DNA of 6,867 nucleotides from CAZQKL01 sp964593895 [NCBI: uncultured bacterium] (GTDB lineage Bacteria; DYJV01), in NCBI GenBank assembly GCA_964593895.1, contig CAZQKL010000102.1, forward strand, positions 1 through 6,867, in the 5' to 3' direction. A program made the position numbers and the translations under genes. The notes beneath the pieces are model-generated. The model did no database searches. It had not been told where the DNA came from and worked only from the letters and a program-made list of their open reading frames with translations. This document shows positions 1-6,429 of this stretch, piece after piece (position 1 is the stretch's first letter; each line of letters starts with the position of its first letter).

Positions 1-1633
1 GCAATCTGTATCCTGATGGAACACCTTTCCATGTTGGCTCATGGCTTATTGATAGATGAGTTTTTGCCATACAAATTGGTAACTTATCAAGTCCCTGTTT
101 TGTGTATAATTCAATTTTTTCTTCAGCAAGAGGAGAATAATCAACTCCATCAGCATTATACATTTTAGTTGCAATTGTTTCAATTTTCTTTTTAATTGGC
201 CAGTCAAGTTCATATAAGAATTTGAAATTTTTAGGGTCAAAATTGTCTGCTGCATCAATTACTGCTTCTGCTGCTTCAACTCCACCTTTACCACCATGCA
301 TCCAAACTTCAATTGGGAAGCATGCATGAGCACCAGCTTCTAAAGCAACTTTTCTAATAATTTCATGTTGTTCATCAGTATCATCTTTAAATCTATTTAT
401 TGTAACAACTACAGGAACTCCAAAGTATCTTGCATTTTCAATATGTTTTGCAAGATTAGCACATCCTTTTTCAAGTGTTTTTAAATCTCCCTCTTCTTTA
501 ATTAATTTAACAAGTTGCTGAGCATTTAACCCTATGAGTTTTTCATTTGGAAATCCATGCATAGTTAATGCTCTAACAGTGCATGTTAAAATTACACATC
601 TTGGAATAATTCCAGAATATCTACATTTTATATCCATAAATTTTTCCATTCCAAGGTCAGCTGCAAATCCACTTTCTGTAATTACATAATCTGCCATTTT
701 TACAGCAACTTTATCTGCAATAATTGAACTGTTACCATGAGCAATATTTGCAAAAGGACCAGCATGAATAAATGCAGGATTTCCTTCAAGTGTTTGGATT
801 AAATTTGGTTTTAATGCATCTTTTAACAATACTGTCATTGCACCTGCAACACCAATATCTTCAGCAGTAATAGGTTCACCTTTTCTATTGTAAGCAACAA
901 TTATTCTTCCAATTCTTTCCCTTAAATCTTTTAAATCAGTTGCTAATGCTAAAATTGCCATAACTTCTGATGCAACTGAAATATCAAATCCACTTTCTCT
1001 TGGAACTCCATCCTGTTTTCCACCAAGTCCAATAACAATATTTCTCAAAGATCTGTCATTAACATCAACAACCCTTCTCCAAGGTATGTTGAAAATGTCA
1101 ATATCAAGTTCATTGAGTCTTATTCTATTGTCAAGATATGCTGCACATAAATTATGTGCAATTGAAACAGCATGAATATCTCCAGTAAAATGTAAATTTA
1201 AGTCTTCCATTGGAACTACTTGAGCATATCCTCCACCTGCAGCACCACCTTTAATTCCAAAAACTGGCCCCATTGAAGGCTCTCTTAAACATACAAAACA
1301 TCTTCTTCTTTCTCCCTTTTCACCTTTAACTTCTCTTAAGTAATAATTTAAAGCTTCTGTCATTCCAATTGATGTAACAGTTTTACCTTCTCCAAGAGGA
1401 GTAGGAGTAATTGCTGTAACATCAATAAGTTTTCCTTCAGGTTCATCTTTTAATCTGTCAAGAACTTTTTTGTAATCAATTTTTGCTTTGTAAGGTCCAT
1501 AAAGTTCAACTTCATCTTCTTTAAAACCAACTTCAAGAGCAAGGTCCATTATTTTTTTCATTTTACCAGATTTTCTGTGTTCTTGGGCAATTTCAAGATC
1601 AGAAGGAACTTCTCTTGGTGGTAATTTTGACAT
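1..1633 (-). CDS. fhs: Formate--tetrahydrofolate ligase (10-formyl-THF synthetase), 3' end missing
   Basis: This enzyme joins formate to tetrahydrofolate using ATP, giving 10-formyl-THF in the cytoplasm. It is the second step of the methyl branch of the Wood-Ljungdahl pathway and also feeds purine and formyl-Met synthesis. I translated 544 uninterrupted codons from the minus strand. The ATP-binding loop TPTPLGEGKT is at residues 76-85, and the family block LREPS-GPVFGIKGGAAGGG lies at about 116-135. PMEDLNLHFTGD follows at about 141-152, with further conserved stretches such as NIPWRR, GFDISVASEVMAILALA, FANIAHG, TESGFAADLGMEKF and MHGGKGG. The frame is still open at base 1, after PTWKGVPSGYRL. 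Family members continue about 45-50 residues beyond this, so the C-terminus is off the edge. The start is fixed by an AAGGAGGT site just upstream. Between ALN and CLREPS there are about 10 extra, charged residues (about 97-112) compared with the Moorella-type enzyme as I remember it; this probably marks a subfamily. The family call is very secure. Confidence 0.97.
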   Translation of the reverse strand, partial: MSKLPPREVPSDLEIAQEHRKSGKMKKIMDLALEVGFKEDEVELYGPYKAKIDYKKVLDRLKDEPEGKLIDVTAITPTPLGEGKTVTSIGMTEALNYYLREVKGEKGERRRCFVCLREPSMGPVFGIKGGAAGGGYAQVVPMEDLNLHFTGDIHAVSIAHNLCAAYLDNRIRLNELDIDIFNIPWRRVVDVNDRSLRNIVIGLGGKQDGVPRESGFDISVASEVMAILALATDLKDLRERIGRIIVAYNRKGEPITAEDIGVAGAMTVLLKDALKPNLIQTLEGNPAFIHAGPFANIAHGNSSIIADKVAVKMADYVITESGFAADLGMEKFMDIKCRYSGIIPRCVILTCTVRALTMHGFPNEKLIGLNAQQLVKLIKEEGDLKTLEKGCANLAKHIENARYFGVPVVVTINRFKDDTDEQHEIIRKVALEAGAHACFPIEVWMHGGKGGVEAAEAVIDAADNFDPKNFKFLYELDWPIKKKIETIATKMYNADGVDYSPLAEEKIELYTKQGLDKLPICMAKTHLSISHEPTWKGVPSGYRL

Positions 1634-1637
1634 GATA

Positions 1638-1645
1638 ACCTCCTT
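1638..1645 (-). promoter_or_regulatory. Ribosome binding site of fhs
   Basis: The minus strand reads AAGGAGGT followed by four bases (TATC) and then ATG. This is a near-perfect complement to the 16S rRNA tail and fixes the fhs start at 1633. The protein then begins MSKLPPREVPSDLEIAQ, which fits the N-terminus of this family. Confidence 0.9.
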
Positions 1646-1793
1646 TTTTTATTTTGTAAAAAATCTTTCTAAAATTACAATAGGATAATTTCTGTTTTTT
1701 CCGATTAATAAGTATTTCAACCATAAACAATGTTTTATTTTAAAGACATACAACTTAAAAAATTCAATTATTTTAATATTTTAGCTAAGCCAC

Positions 1794-1820
1794 ATTATTT
1801 AATTAAAAATGATTTGTCAA
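1794..1820 (-). promoter_or_regulatory. Putative sigma-70-type promoter for fhs
   Basis: On the minus strand a perfect -35 box TTGACA (1815-1820) is followed 15 bases later by AATAAT (1794-1799), which matches five of six bases of TATAAT. With the more usual 17-base spacing the -10 would be the weaker TAATGT (1792-1797). The site begins about 38 bases after the larA stop and would give an fhs leader of roughly 150 bases. In such AT-rich DNA the -10 alone means little; the exact TTGACA is what makes the call. It would let fhs be transcribed separately from the upstream operon. Confidence 0.5.
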
Positions 1821-1858
1821 GAAAAATTTAAAAAATTAAAAGTTTCACAAAAGAGGGG

Positions 1859-3133
1859 CTATTTTAATCTTAAGATAACCATTGGACCATCAGGAACAAC
1901 AACCCATCTTGCTTTTTGTCCAAATTTCTCTAAAAATTCCTTTATTGTTTGTTCTATATTTTTAATTGGCTTAAAATGATATTTTTTTAATTTTTCTTCT
2001 GGCACTCCATCAGTATAAATATATGTTGGATGTTTTATAATAATTTGATAAATTTCTTGAGCACACCATTGGTCTGGAATAAAAAATTCCTTTTTCATTA
2101 TTCTATTTAAAAAATTTTCAGGAGTATCAACCTTTTCCATTACCTCAATAAATTCATTTGACCCAATTCCTTCAAAACATTTAGAAGCAATTATTATTGG
2201 GGCATTTTCTTTTAAAACAGGTTTAACAGCACTCATCCCTTTTACTGTTTGATAAAGATTACAGTCAAGTGGTGCTCCTGAATTTGTTGTTACTGCAAAA
2301 TCTAATGGTTCATCTAATTCTTTTACACAAAATTTTTCTAAAAATTTGCATCCTTCAATGTGTGCTTTAACCGGGTCTCCTGCAAAAATTCCAGTTATTT
2401 CTTTTTTTGTATTTAGAGTAACATTTAAAATAAAATCAGCACCTGCAAGTTTCATAATTTTTATACCTGCTTCATGAAAAGGGTTTCCCTCTAAAATACC
2501 ATATGTTGTTTTTGGATGAGCAACCATTTCTGGTGAATGCATGTATTCAACAGTTTTAATTGAAGATATTCCAGGCAAAATTGATTTTCTTCCTCCAGAA
2601 TAGCCTGCCCATAAATGAGGCTCAATAAATCCAGTTAAAATTTTTAACTCTTTTTGAAGATAATTTTTATTTATGTATACTGGAACATTATTATCAATAT
2701 ATCCAACAAATTCCATATCCTCATCTTTTTTTGAATAATGATTAAGTATTTTGTAATTATTTGCAATTTCTTCGCCAACAAGAGAAATTAATTCTTCTCC
2801 AAGATTAGGTCTATGAATTCCTGTTGCAATTAAAATTAATATATTCTCCCTTTTTATCCCTGCATTTTCAATAGTTTTTAAAATAGGTGGTAAAATTATT
2901 CTATTTGGGACAGGCCTTGTTTTATCACTTATTAAAATTACTGCATCTTTTTTCCCTTTTGCTATTTCATATAACGGTTTAGAATTAATAGGATTTTTTA
3001 ATGCTTTTATAAGTTCTTCTTGCAGATTTTTTATAACTTCAGGCTCTTCAGGATAAATAACTCCCTTAAAATTTTCTGTTACAGGAATATCAATTTCAAG
3101 TCCCTCATATCCATATTTTAATGTAACTTTCAT
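1859..3133 (-). CDS. larA: Lactate racemase family protein (LarA, nickel-pincer enzyme)
   Basis: LarA interconverts D- and L-lactate in the cytoplasm by reversible hydride transfer to a nickel-pincer nucleotide bound to a lysine. The 424 residues match the Lactobacillus plantarum LarA length and align with it by eye throughout. The catalytic set can be placed by that comparison: D70 and R73 in SDKTRPVP, H107 in ATGIHRP, H173 in GFIEPHLWAG, K183 (cofactor-linked lysine) in SGGRKSILPGI, H199 in the MHS motif, Q295 and K298 in YQTVKGM, and W356 in PDQW. An intact set argues for a working enzyme. The gene starts 3 bases after glcD, with its ribosome binding site inside the glcD 3' end, so the two are cotranscribed. 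Beside a D-hydroxyacid dehydrogenase, its likely job is to turn L-lactate into the oxidisable D form. The family also includes racemases for malate and other 2-hydroxyacids, so the substrate is inferred from context. The cofactor genes larB, larC and larE are not in the window. Confidence 0.93.
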   Translation of the reverse strand: MKVTLKYGYEGLEIDIPVTENFKGVIYPEEPEVIKNLQEELIKALKNPINSKPLYEIAKGKKDAVILISDKTRPVPNRIILPPILKTIENAGIKRENILILIATGIHRPNLGEELISLVGEEIANNYKILNHYSKKDEDMEFVGYIDNNVPVYINKNYLQKELKILTGFIEPHLWAGYSGGRKSILPGISSIKTVEYMHSPEMVAHPKTTYGILEGNPFHEAGIKIMKLAGADFILNVTLNTKKEITGIFAGDPVKAHIEGCKFLEKFCVKELDEPLDFAVTTNSGAPLDCNLYQTVKGMSAVKPVLKENAPIIIASKCFEGIGSNEFIEVMEKVDTPENFLNRIMKKEFFIPDQWCAQEIYQIIIKHPTYIYTDGVPEEKLKKYHFKPIKNIEQTIKEFLEKFGQKARWVVVPDGPMVILRLK

Positions 3134-3136
3134 ATT

Positions 3137-4522
3137 CTACTCCTCATAGTCAAAGATTTTTCCAGGATTTAAAATTCCTTTTTCATCAAAAGCTTTCTTT
3201 ATCTTTTTTAATAATTCAATTTCATTTTCACCAAGTTGAATATTTAAATATGGTGCTGCGGTTATTCCAATCCCATGTTCACCAGAAATTGAACCACCTA
3301 ATTTTACAGCTTCAATATAATATTTTTTTAAAAGTTCATTGGCAGAAACAAGTTCATCAAATGAACTTTTATGATACATTATTGTTACATGCAAATTTCC
3401 ATCACCAGCATGACCGTAGGTAGCAACTTCAATTGGTTGATTTTCAGCTAATTTATGAATTTTTTCAACAAAATCTGGCAAAAAATATCTTGGAACAACT
3501 ATATCTGCTTCAAGCTGGTCTAATCCTTTTGCTTTAAGTGAAGGCAAAGCTTCTCTTCTTATTGTCCAAAATCTATCTGCTTCTTTTTCATCTTTAGCAA
3601 CTTTTACATCTTTTGCTCCAAATTTTTTATAAAGAGAAAAAATTTTTTCTGCATCCTCCTCGCACGATGCTTTGTTTCCATCAACTTCAACAAGAATCAT
3701 TGTTTCAGCTTCAGGCAATTTAATATTTAAATAATTTTCAACTGCATTCATTGTAATTTTATCCATAAATTCTATTGCTGTGGGAATTATTCTATGTTGA
3801 AATATATTAGCGACAAAATCTGCAGCAACTTTCATGTTGTCAAAATATCCAATTAATGTTTTTCTATACTCTGGTAATGGTAAGAGCTTAACAATTATTT
3901 TTGTAATAATTGCGAGAGTTCCCTCTGAACCAACAAGAAGTCTTATAACATCATATCCTGTAACATCCTTTATATTTTTCCCACCAAATTTTACAATCTT
4001 TCCATTTGGTAAAACTGCTTCAAGCCCTAAGATATAGTCTTTTGTTACTCCATACTTTACTGCCCTCGTATATCCAGCATTTTCAGCAACATTACCTCCA
4101 ATGGTGCTTTCCACTGTGCTTGAAGGGTCAGGTGGGAAAAATAGCCCCTTTTCTTTTACTGCTTTCTGAAAATCAGCTGAAATTACTCCAGGCTCTATTA
4201 TTGCTGTTAGATTTTTATCATCAATTTCAATAATTTTATTCATCTTTTTAAATGAAATCACAACTCCACCCTTTACAGGAAGACAACCTCCACTAAGGCC
4301 AGTTTTTCCTCCCTGTGGGGTTACATAAATTTCATTTTCATAACAGATTTTCATCACTTCAGAAATTTGTTTACTGTTTTCTGGAGTTATTACAATATCA
4401 GGTAAAAAGTGTCTTTCTGTTGCGTCGTAATCAAAATGTTTTAAAGTTTCTCTATCTGTAAATACATTTTCCTTACCAAGAATATTGTAAAATTTTTCAA
4501 TAATTTCTGAATTTAACTTCAT
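3137..4522 (-). CDS. glcD: FAD-linked 2-hydroxyacid dehydrogenase, GlcD / D-lactate dehydrogenase type
   Basis: This flavoprotein of the GlcD/LctD/D2HGDH family (461 residues, usual length) oxidises a D-2-hydroxyacid, most likely D-lactate here, to the 2-oxoacid. The N-terminal FAD-binding domain has PQGGKTGLSGG (69-79), PPDPSSTVESTIGGNVAENAG (about 130-150), DVTGYD (186-191) and GSEGTL (198-203). The C-terminal domain has YGHAGDGNLH (369-378), SGEHGIG (413-419) and NPGKIF (452-457). H371, H378 and E415 match the metal-binding residues of the human D-2-hydroxyglutarate dehydrogenase relative. No iron-sulfur cysteine motif or membrane segment is present, so electrons must go to a partner. Known partners in this family are EtfAB (acetogen lactate dehydrogenase) or GlcE/GlcF; neither is in the window. 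The gene sits between dctM (12 bases) and larA (3 bases), consistent with cotranscription. Glycolate, 2-hydroxyglutarate or other hydroxyacids remain possible substrates; the racemase next door favours lactate. Confidence 0.92.
   Translation of the reverse strand: MKLNSEIIEKFYNILGKENVFTDRETLKHFDYDATERHFLPDIVITPENSKQISEVMKICYENEIYVTPQGGKTGLSGGCLPVKGGVVISFKKMNKIIEIDDKNLTAIIEPGVISADFQKAVKEKGLFFPPDPSSTVESTIGGNVAENAGYTRAVKYGVTKDYILGLEAVLPNGKIVKFGGKNIKDVTGYDVIRLLVGSEGTLAIITKIIVKLLPLPEYRKTLIGYFDNMKVAADFVANIFQHRIIPTAIEFMDKITMNAVENYLNIKLPEAETMILVEVDGNKASCEEDAEKIFSLYKKFGAKDVKVAKDEKEADRFWTIRREALPSLKAKGLDQLEADIVVPRYFLPDFVEKIHKLAENQPIEVATYGHAGDGNLHVTIMYHKSSFDELVSANELLKKYYIEAVKLGGSISGEHGIGITAAPYLNIQLGENEIELLKKIKKAFDEKGILNPGKIFDYEE
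3140..3145 (-). promoter_or_regulatory. Ribosome binding site of larA, inside the glcD 3' end
   Basis: GAGGAG here is also the last two Glu codons of glcD. It lies 6 bases before the larA ATG, with the glcD TAG stop in between. A ribosome finishing glcD would be placed to start larA, so translational coupling is likely. Confidence 0.8.
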
Positions 4523-4525
4523 ACT

Positions 4526-4531
4526 ACCTCC
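4526..4531 (-). promoter_or_regulatory. Ribosome binding site of glcD, close spacing
   Basis: GGAGGT lies only 3 bases before the ATG, at the tight end of normal spacing. It fills most of the 12-base gap after the dctM stop. The N-terminus MKLNSEIIEKFYNILG fits the family, so the start is kept. Confidence 0.75.
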
Positions 4532-4534
4532 ATT

Positions 4535-5872
4535 TTATCTTCTTGCAAAAAATAGATGTGGCAGATAAAGGATTATTTTTGGCCAAATTATACAAGCAAC
4601 AACAGTTGAAGCTTGTAAAATAACAAATGGAACTACCCCTTTATAAATATCTGCCATTTTTAATCCCTCAAGATTTATGCCTTTAAGATAGAATAAAGAA
4701 TATCCAAAAGGAGGAGTTAAAAATGACATCTGCAAATTAACGCATATTAAAGTTGCATACCATAAAGGGTCAAATCCAAGTTGAGCAGCAACTGGAGAAA
4801 AAACAGGAACACATATAAGAAGAATGCCGAGCCAATCAATGAACATCCCTAAAATAAAAAGGGTAAATTGCATGATTGCAAGGATTACATACTTATTTTG
4901 AGAAATTCCAAGAAGTAAACTTGCTAAAGTATCTCCTCCCCCAAGTCCCATAAATACTGAACTAAAGCAATTCCCTCCAATAAATAAAACCATAACCATA
5001 CAAGTTGTTTTCAAGGTTTTTATTGCAGATTCCTTTAAAACATTCCAGGATAGTTTTCTATATGCAAGTGCAAGTAAAATAGAACCAATTGAGCCCATTC
5101 CTGCAGCTTCAGTAGGAGTTGCCACTCCTGCAACTATACTTCCAAGAACTAAAATAATTAAAACCATTGGAGGAATTAATGATTCAACTGTTAATTTTAA
5201 TTTTTCTTTAAAAGTGTATTTCATCCTTTCTTCTTTAGAAATAGGAGGCCCCATTTTAGGATTTATAAGACATCTCACAAAAATATATAAAACATAAGAA
5301 CCTGCAAGAATTAAGCCTGGAAATATTGCTCCAGCAAATAATTGACCAACAGATAATCCTTGCAACCCTCCATATACAACAAGCATAATGCTTGGAGGAA
5401 TTAAGATTCCCAATGTTCCTCCACCGCAAATTGCTCCTGCAACAAGTTGGGGTGAATATCCTCTTTTAAGTAAAGCTGGACCAGCTAAAAGTCCCATTGC
5501 AACTTCAACAGCACCAACAATTCCTGTTGATGATGCAAAAATAGTGCATGCTAAAATTGTTGCAATTGCAAGTCCTCCAGGGATCCACCCAACAATTACA
5601 TACATTGCCTTAAATAATTTTTCTGCTATTCCTGAAGCATCTAAAACTTGAGCCATAAAGATAAAAAGTGGAATTGCAACAAGAACATAGTTAGTTATAA
5701 TTCCATAAATTTTATTTATAAAAAGGTTCATTACAAGATTATAATCACCACCCCAACCAATTAAACCAAAAACTGTTGCAATAGCTCCAAGGGTAAAAGC
5801 TAAAGGATGGCCTAAAAAAATTAAAATTAATAATATAACAAACATTAAAATAGTTAGAGTTTCAGCACTCAT
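4535..5872 (-). CDS. dctM: TRAP transporter large permease subunit (DctM)
   Basis: DctM is the large inner-membrane subunit of a tripartite ATP-independent periplasmic transporter and carries the ion-coupled translocation path. The 445-residue protein is strongly hydrophobic, with about 11-12 membrane or re-entrant segments. Family signatures are GHPLAFTLG (21-29), GGGTLGILIPPS (150-161), ATPTEAAGMG (251-260), DWLGILLICVP (346-356) and NLQMSFLTPPFGYSLFYLKG (379-398). Length and motifs are complete. It resembles the branch annotated as mannitol/chloroaromatic-type TRAP permeases, whose binding proteins include 2-oxoacid and lactate receptors. The start overlaps the dctQ stop as ATGA, with AAGGAG (5880-5885) 7 bases upstream. 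The two membrane subunits are thus likely translationally coupled. The sequence alone does not give the substrate; the downstream glcD and larA suggest lactate or a similar hydroxyacid. Confidence 0.95.
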   Translation of the reverse strand: MSAETLTILMFVILLILIFLGHPLAFTLGAIATVFGLIGWGGDYNLVMNLFINKIYGIITNYVLVAIPLFIFMAQVLDASGIAEKLFKAMYVIVGWIPGGLAIATILACTIFASSTGIVGAVEVAMGLLAGPALLKRGYSPQLVAGAICGGGTLGILIPPSIMLVVYGGLQGLSVGQLFAGAIFPGLILAGSYVLYIFVRCLINPKMGPPISKEERMKYTFKEKLKLTVESLIPPMVLIILVLGSIVAGVATPTEAAGMGSIGSILLALAYRKLSWNVLKESAIKTLKTTCMVMVLFIGGNCFSSVFMGLGGGDTLASLLLGISQNKYVILAIMQFTLFILGMFIDWLGILLICVPVFSPVAAQLGFDPLWYATLICVNLQMSFLTPPFGYSLFYLKGINLEGLKMADIYKGVVPFVILQASTVVACIIWPKIILYLPHLFFARR

Positions 5873-6381
5873 AACTCTTCTCCTTTGAGCTTAAAAAAAT
5901 CTTTAATGCACTTGGAAATCCCTTCAATTAAAAGAAGGAAAAAACCCACAGGCATTACAGTTTTATAAATATAAATTGGAGGTGCCCAAGCACTCATACT
6001 GTGCTCATGGGTCATCCAAGAATCTAATGTATAAGTTAATGATGCGTAAAAAATTCCAAGCATAAATGGTAAGAAAAAAATAAAAAAGGTTATAATTCTC
6101 AGCCAAATTCTTACTTTTTCTGGAAATCTTTCCTCTAAAACATCAATTGAAACATGCATATCATAATAGTGAGTGTATCCTGCACCGAGAATAAACATTC
6201 CACCATAAAGAAATGTGCTGAATTCAAAAGCCCATGAAGTTGGAGAATTAAAAACTTTTCTTCTAATTACTTCATATACAACAACAAAAGTTAAAACAAG
6301 CACAATGTATGACGCCCAAACTCCAACAACAAGATTCAATTTATCTGCAAATTTTACAAATTTTTTTAAAAAATTTTTCAT
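5869..6381 (-). CDS. dctQ: TRAP transporter small permease subunit (DctQ)
   Basis: DctQ is the small membrane subunit that pairs with DctM in a TRAP transporter. The 170-residue protein has four predicted membrane helices (about 16-38, 50-70, 92-115 and 137-157), the normal architecture. Recognisable family stretches are YEVIRRKVFNSPTSWAFEFS (36-55), GAGYTHYYDMHVSIDVL (66-82) and an AWAPP motif (131-135) before the last helix. The basic N-terminus (MKNFLKKFVKF) fits a cytoplasmic end. The first codons are almost only A and T, including runs of six and seven bases, which is a possible slippage spot. The gene follows dctP after 48 bases that contain a terminator-like hairpin, so it may be expressed at a lower level than the receptor. 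It overlaps dctM by 4 bases. Confidence 0.93.
   Translation of the reverse strand: MKNFLKKFVKFADKLNLVVGVWASYIVLVLTFVVVYEVIRRKVFNSPTSWAFEFSTFLYGGMFILGAGYTHYYDMHVSIDVLEERFPEKVRIWLRIITFFIFFLPFMLGIFYASLTYTLDSWMTHEHSMSAWAPPIYIYKTVMPVGFFLLLIEGISKCIKDFFKLKGEEL
5880..5885 (-). promoter_or_regulatory. Ribosome binding site of dctM, inside the dctQ 3' end
   Basis: AAGGAG lies 7 bases before the dctM ATG, within the last codons of dctQ. Together with the ATGA stop-start overlap it supports coupled translation of the two membrane subunits. Confidence 0.75.
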
Positions 6382-6389
6382 TTTTTTCT

Positions 6390-6394
6390 ACCTC
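6390..6394 (-). promoter_or_regulatory. Ribosome binding site of dctQ, just after a T-tract
   Basis: GAGGT lies 8 bases before the dctQ ATG and directly abuts the T-run of the upstream hairpin. In RNA the run of eight U (6395-6402), the GAGGUAG, and seven A (6381-6387, ending in the A of ATG) could form a weak U-A stem. That would leave the binding site in the loop. Confidence 0.65.
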
Positions 6395-6423
6395 AAAAAA
6401 AATTGCCCGGCAATTGCCGGGCA
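6395..6423 (-). terminator. Terminator-like hairpin with T-tract between dctP and dctQ
   Basis: A perfect 20-base palindrome (6404-6423) gives 8-base arms TGCCCGGC and GCCGGGCA around an AATT loop. On the minus strand it is followed after two A by eight T (6395-6402). This is the classic form of a Rho-independent terminator and the only GC-rich hairpin I see in the window. It starts 6 bases after the dctP stop and ends at the dctQ ribosome binding site. Since dctQ has no room for its own promoter here, partial termination or mRNA 3' protection is the likely role. Either would make more receptor than permease. Confidence 0.8.
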
Positions 6424-6429
6424 TGTTTA

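Larger units (their letters stand above)
1634..1858. other. Intergenic gap between larA and fhs
   Basis: These 225 very AT-rich bases hold the fhs promoter candidate and ribosome binding site. I see no convincing open reading frame, no GC-rich hairpin terminator after larA, and no recognisable riboswitch core. Read-through from larA into fhs therefore remains possible. A 6-base inverted repeat, TTGTAA and TTACAA separated by 15 bases (1654-1680), sits just upstream of the ribosome binding site. It could be an operator but is short enough to be chance here. Confidence 0.6.

Noticed and set aside
46-258. 70-codon minus-strand reading frame in a different frame from fhs
   Set aside because: It lies wholly inside the fhs coding region, and its product is low-complexity Leu/Lys/Gln-rich with no family resemblance.
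1654-1680. Inverted repeat TTGTAA-N15-TTACAA as an operator ahead of fhs
   Set aside because: Six-base arms of mostly A and T with a long spacer are expected by chance in DNA of this composition; noted in the gap entry only.
1634-1858. A tetrahydrofolate riboswitch or other structured leader ahead of fhs
   Set aside because: The leader is almost all A and T with no GC-rich stems or recognisable conserved core.
1821-1858. A Rho-independent terminator right after the larA stop
   Set aside because: There are T-runs but no GC-containing inverted repeat before them; only weak A-T pairing is possible.
3834-4233. Two plus-strand reading frames (3834-4037 and 4006-4233) opposite glcD
   Set aside because: They are antisense to the conserved FAD domain of glcD, and their products have skewed Leu/Ser/Phe composition typical of shadows.
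5388-5651. Plus-strand 87-codon reading frame opposite dctM
   Set aside because: It is antisense to conserved dctM signature segments; the Pro/Ala/Ile-rich product mirrors the Gly-rich membrane code on the other strand.
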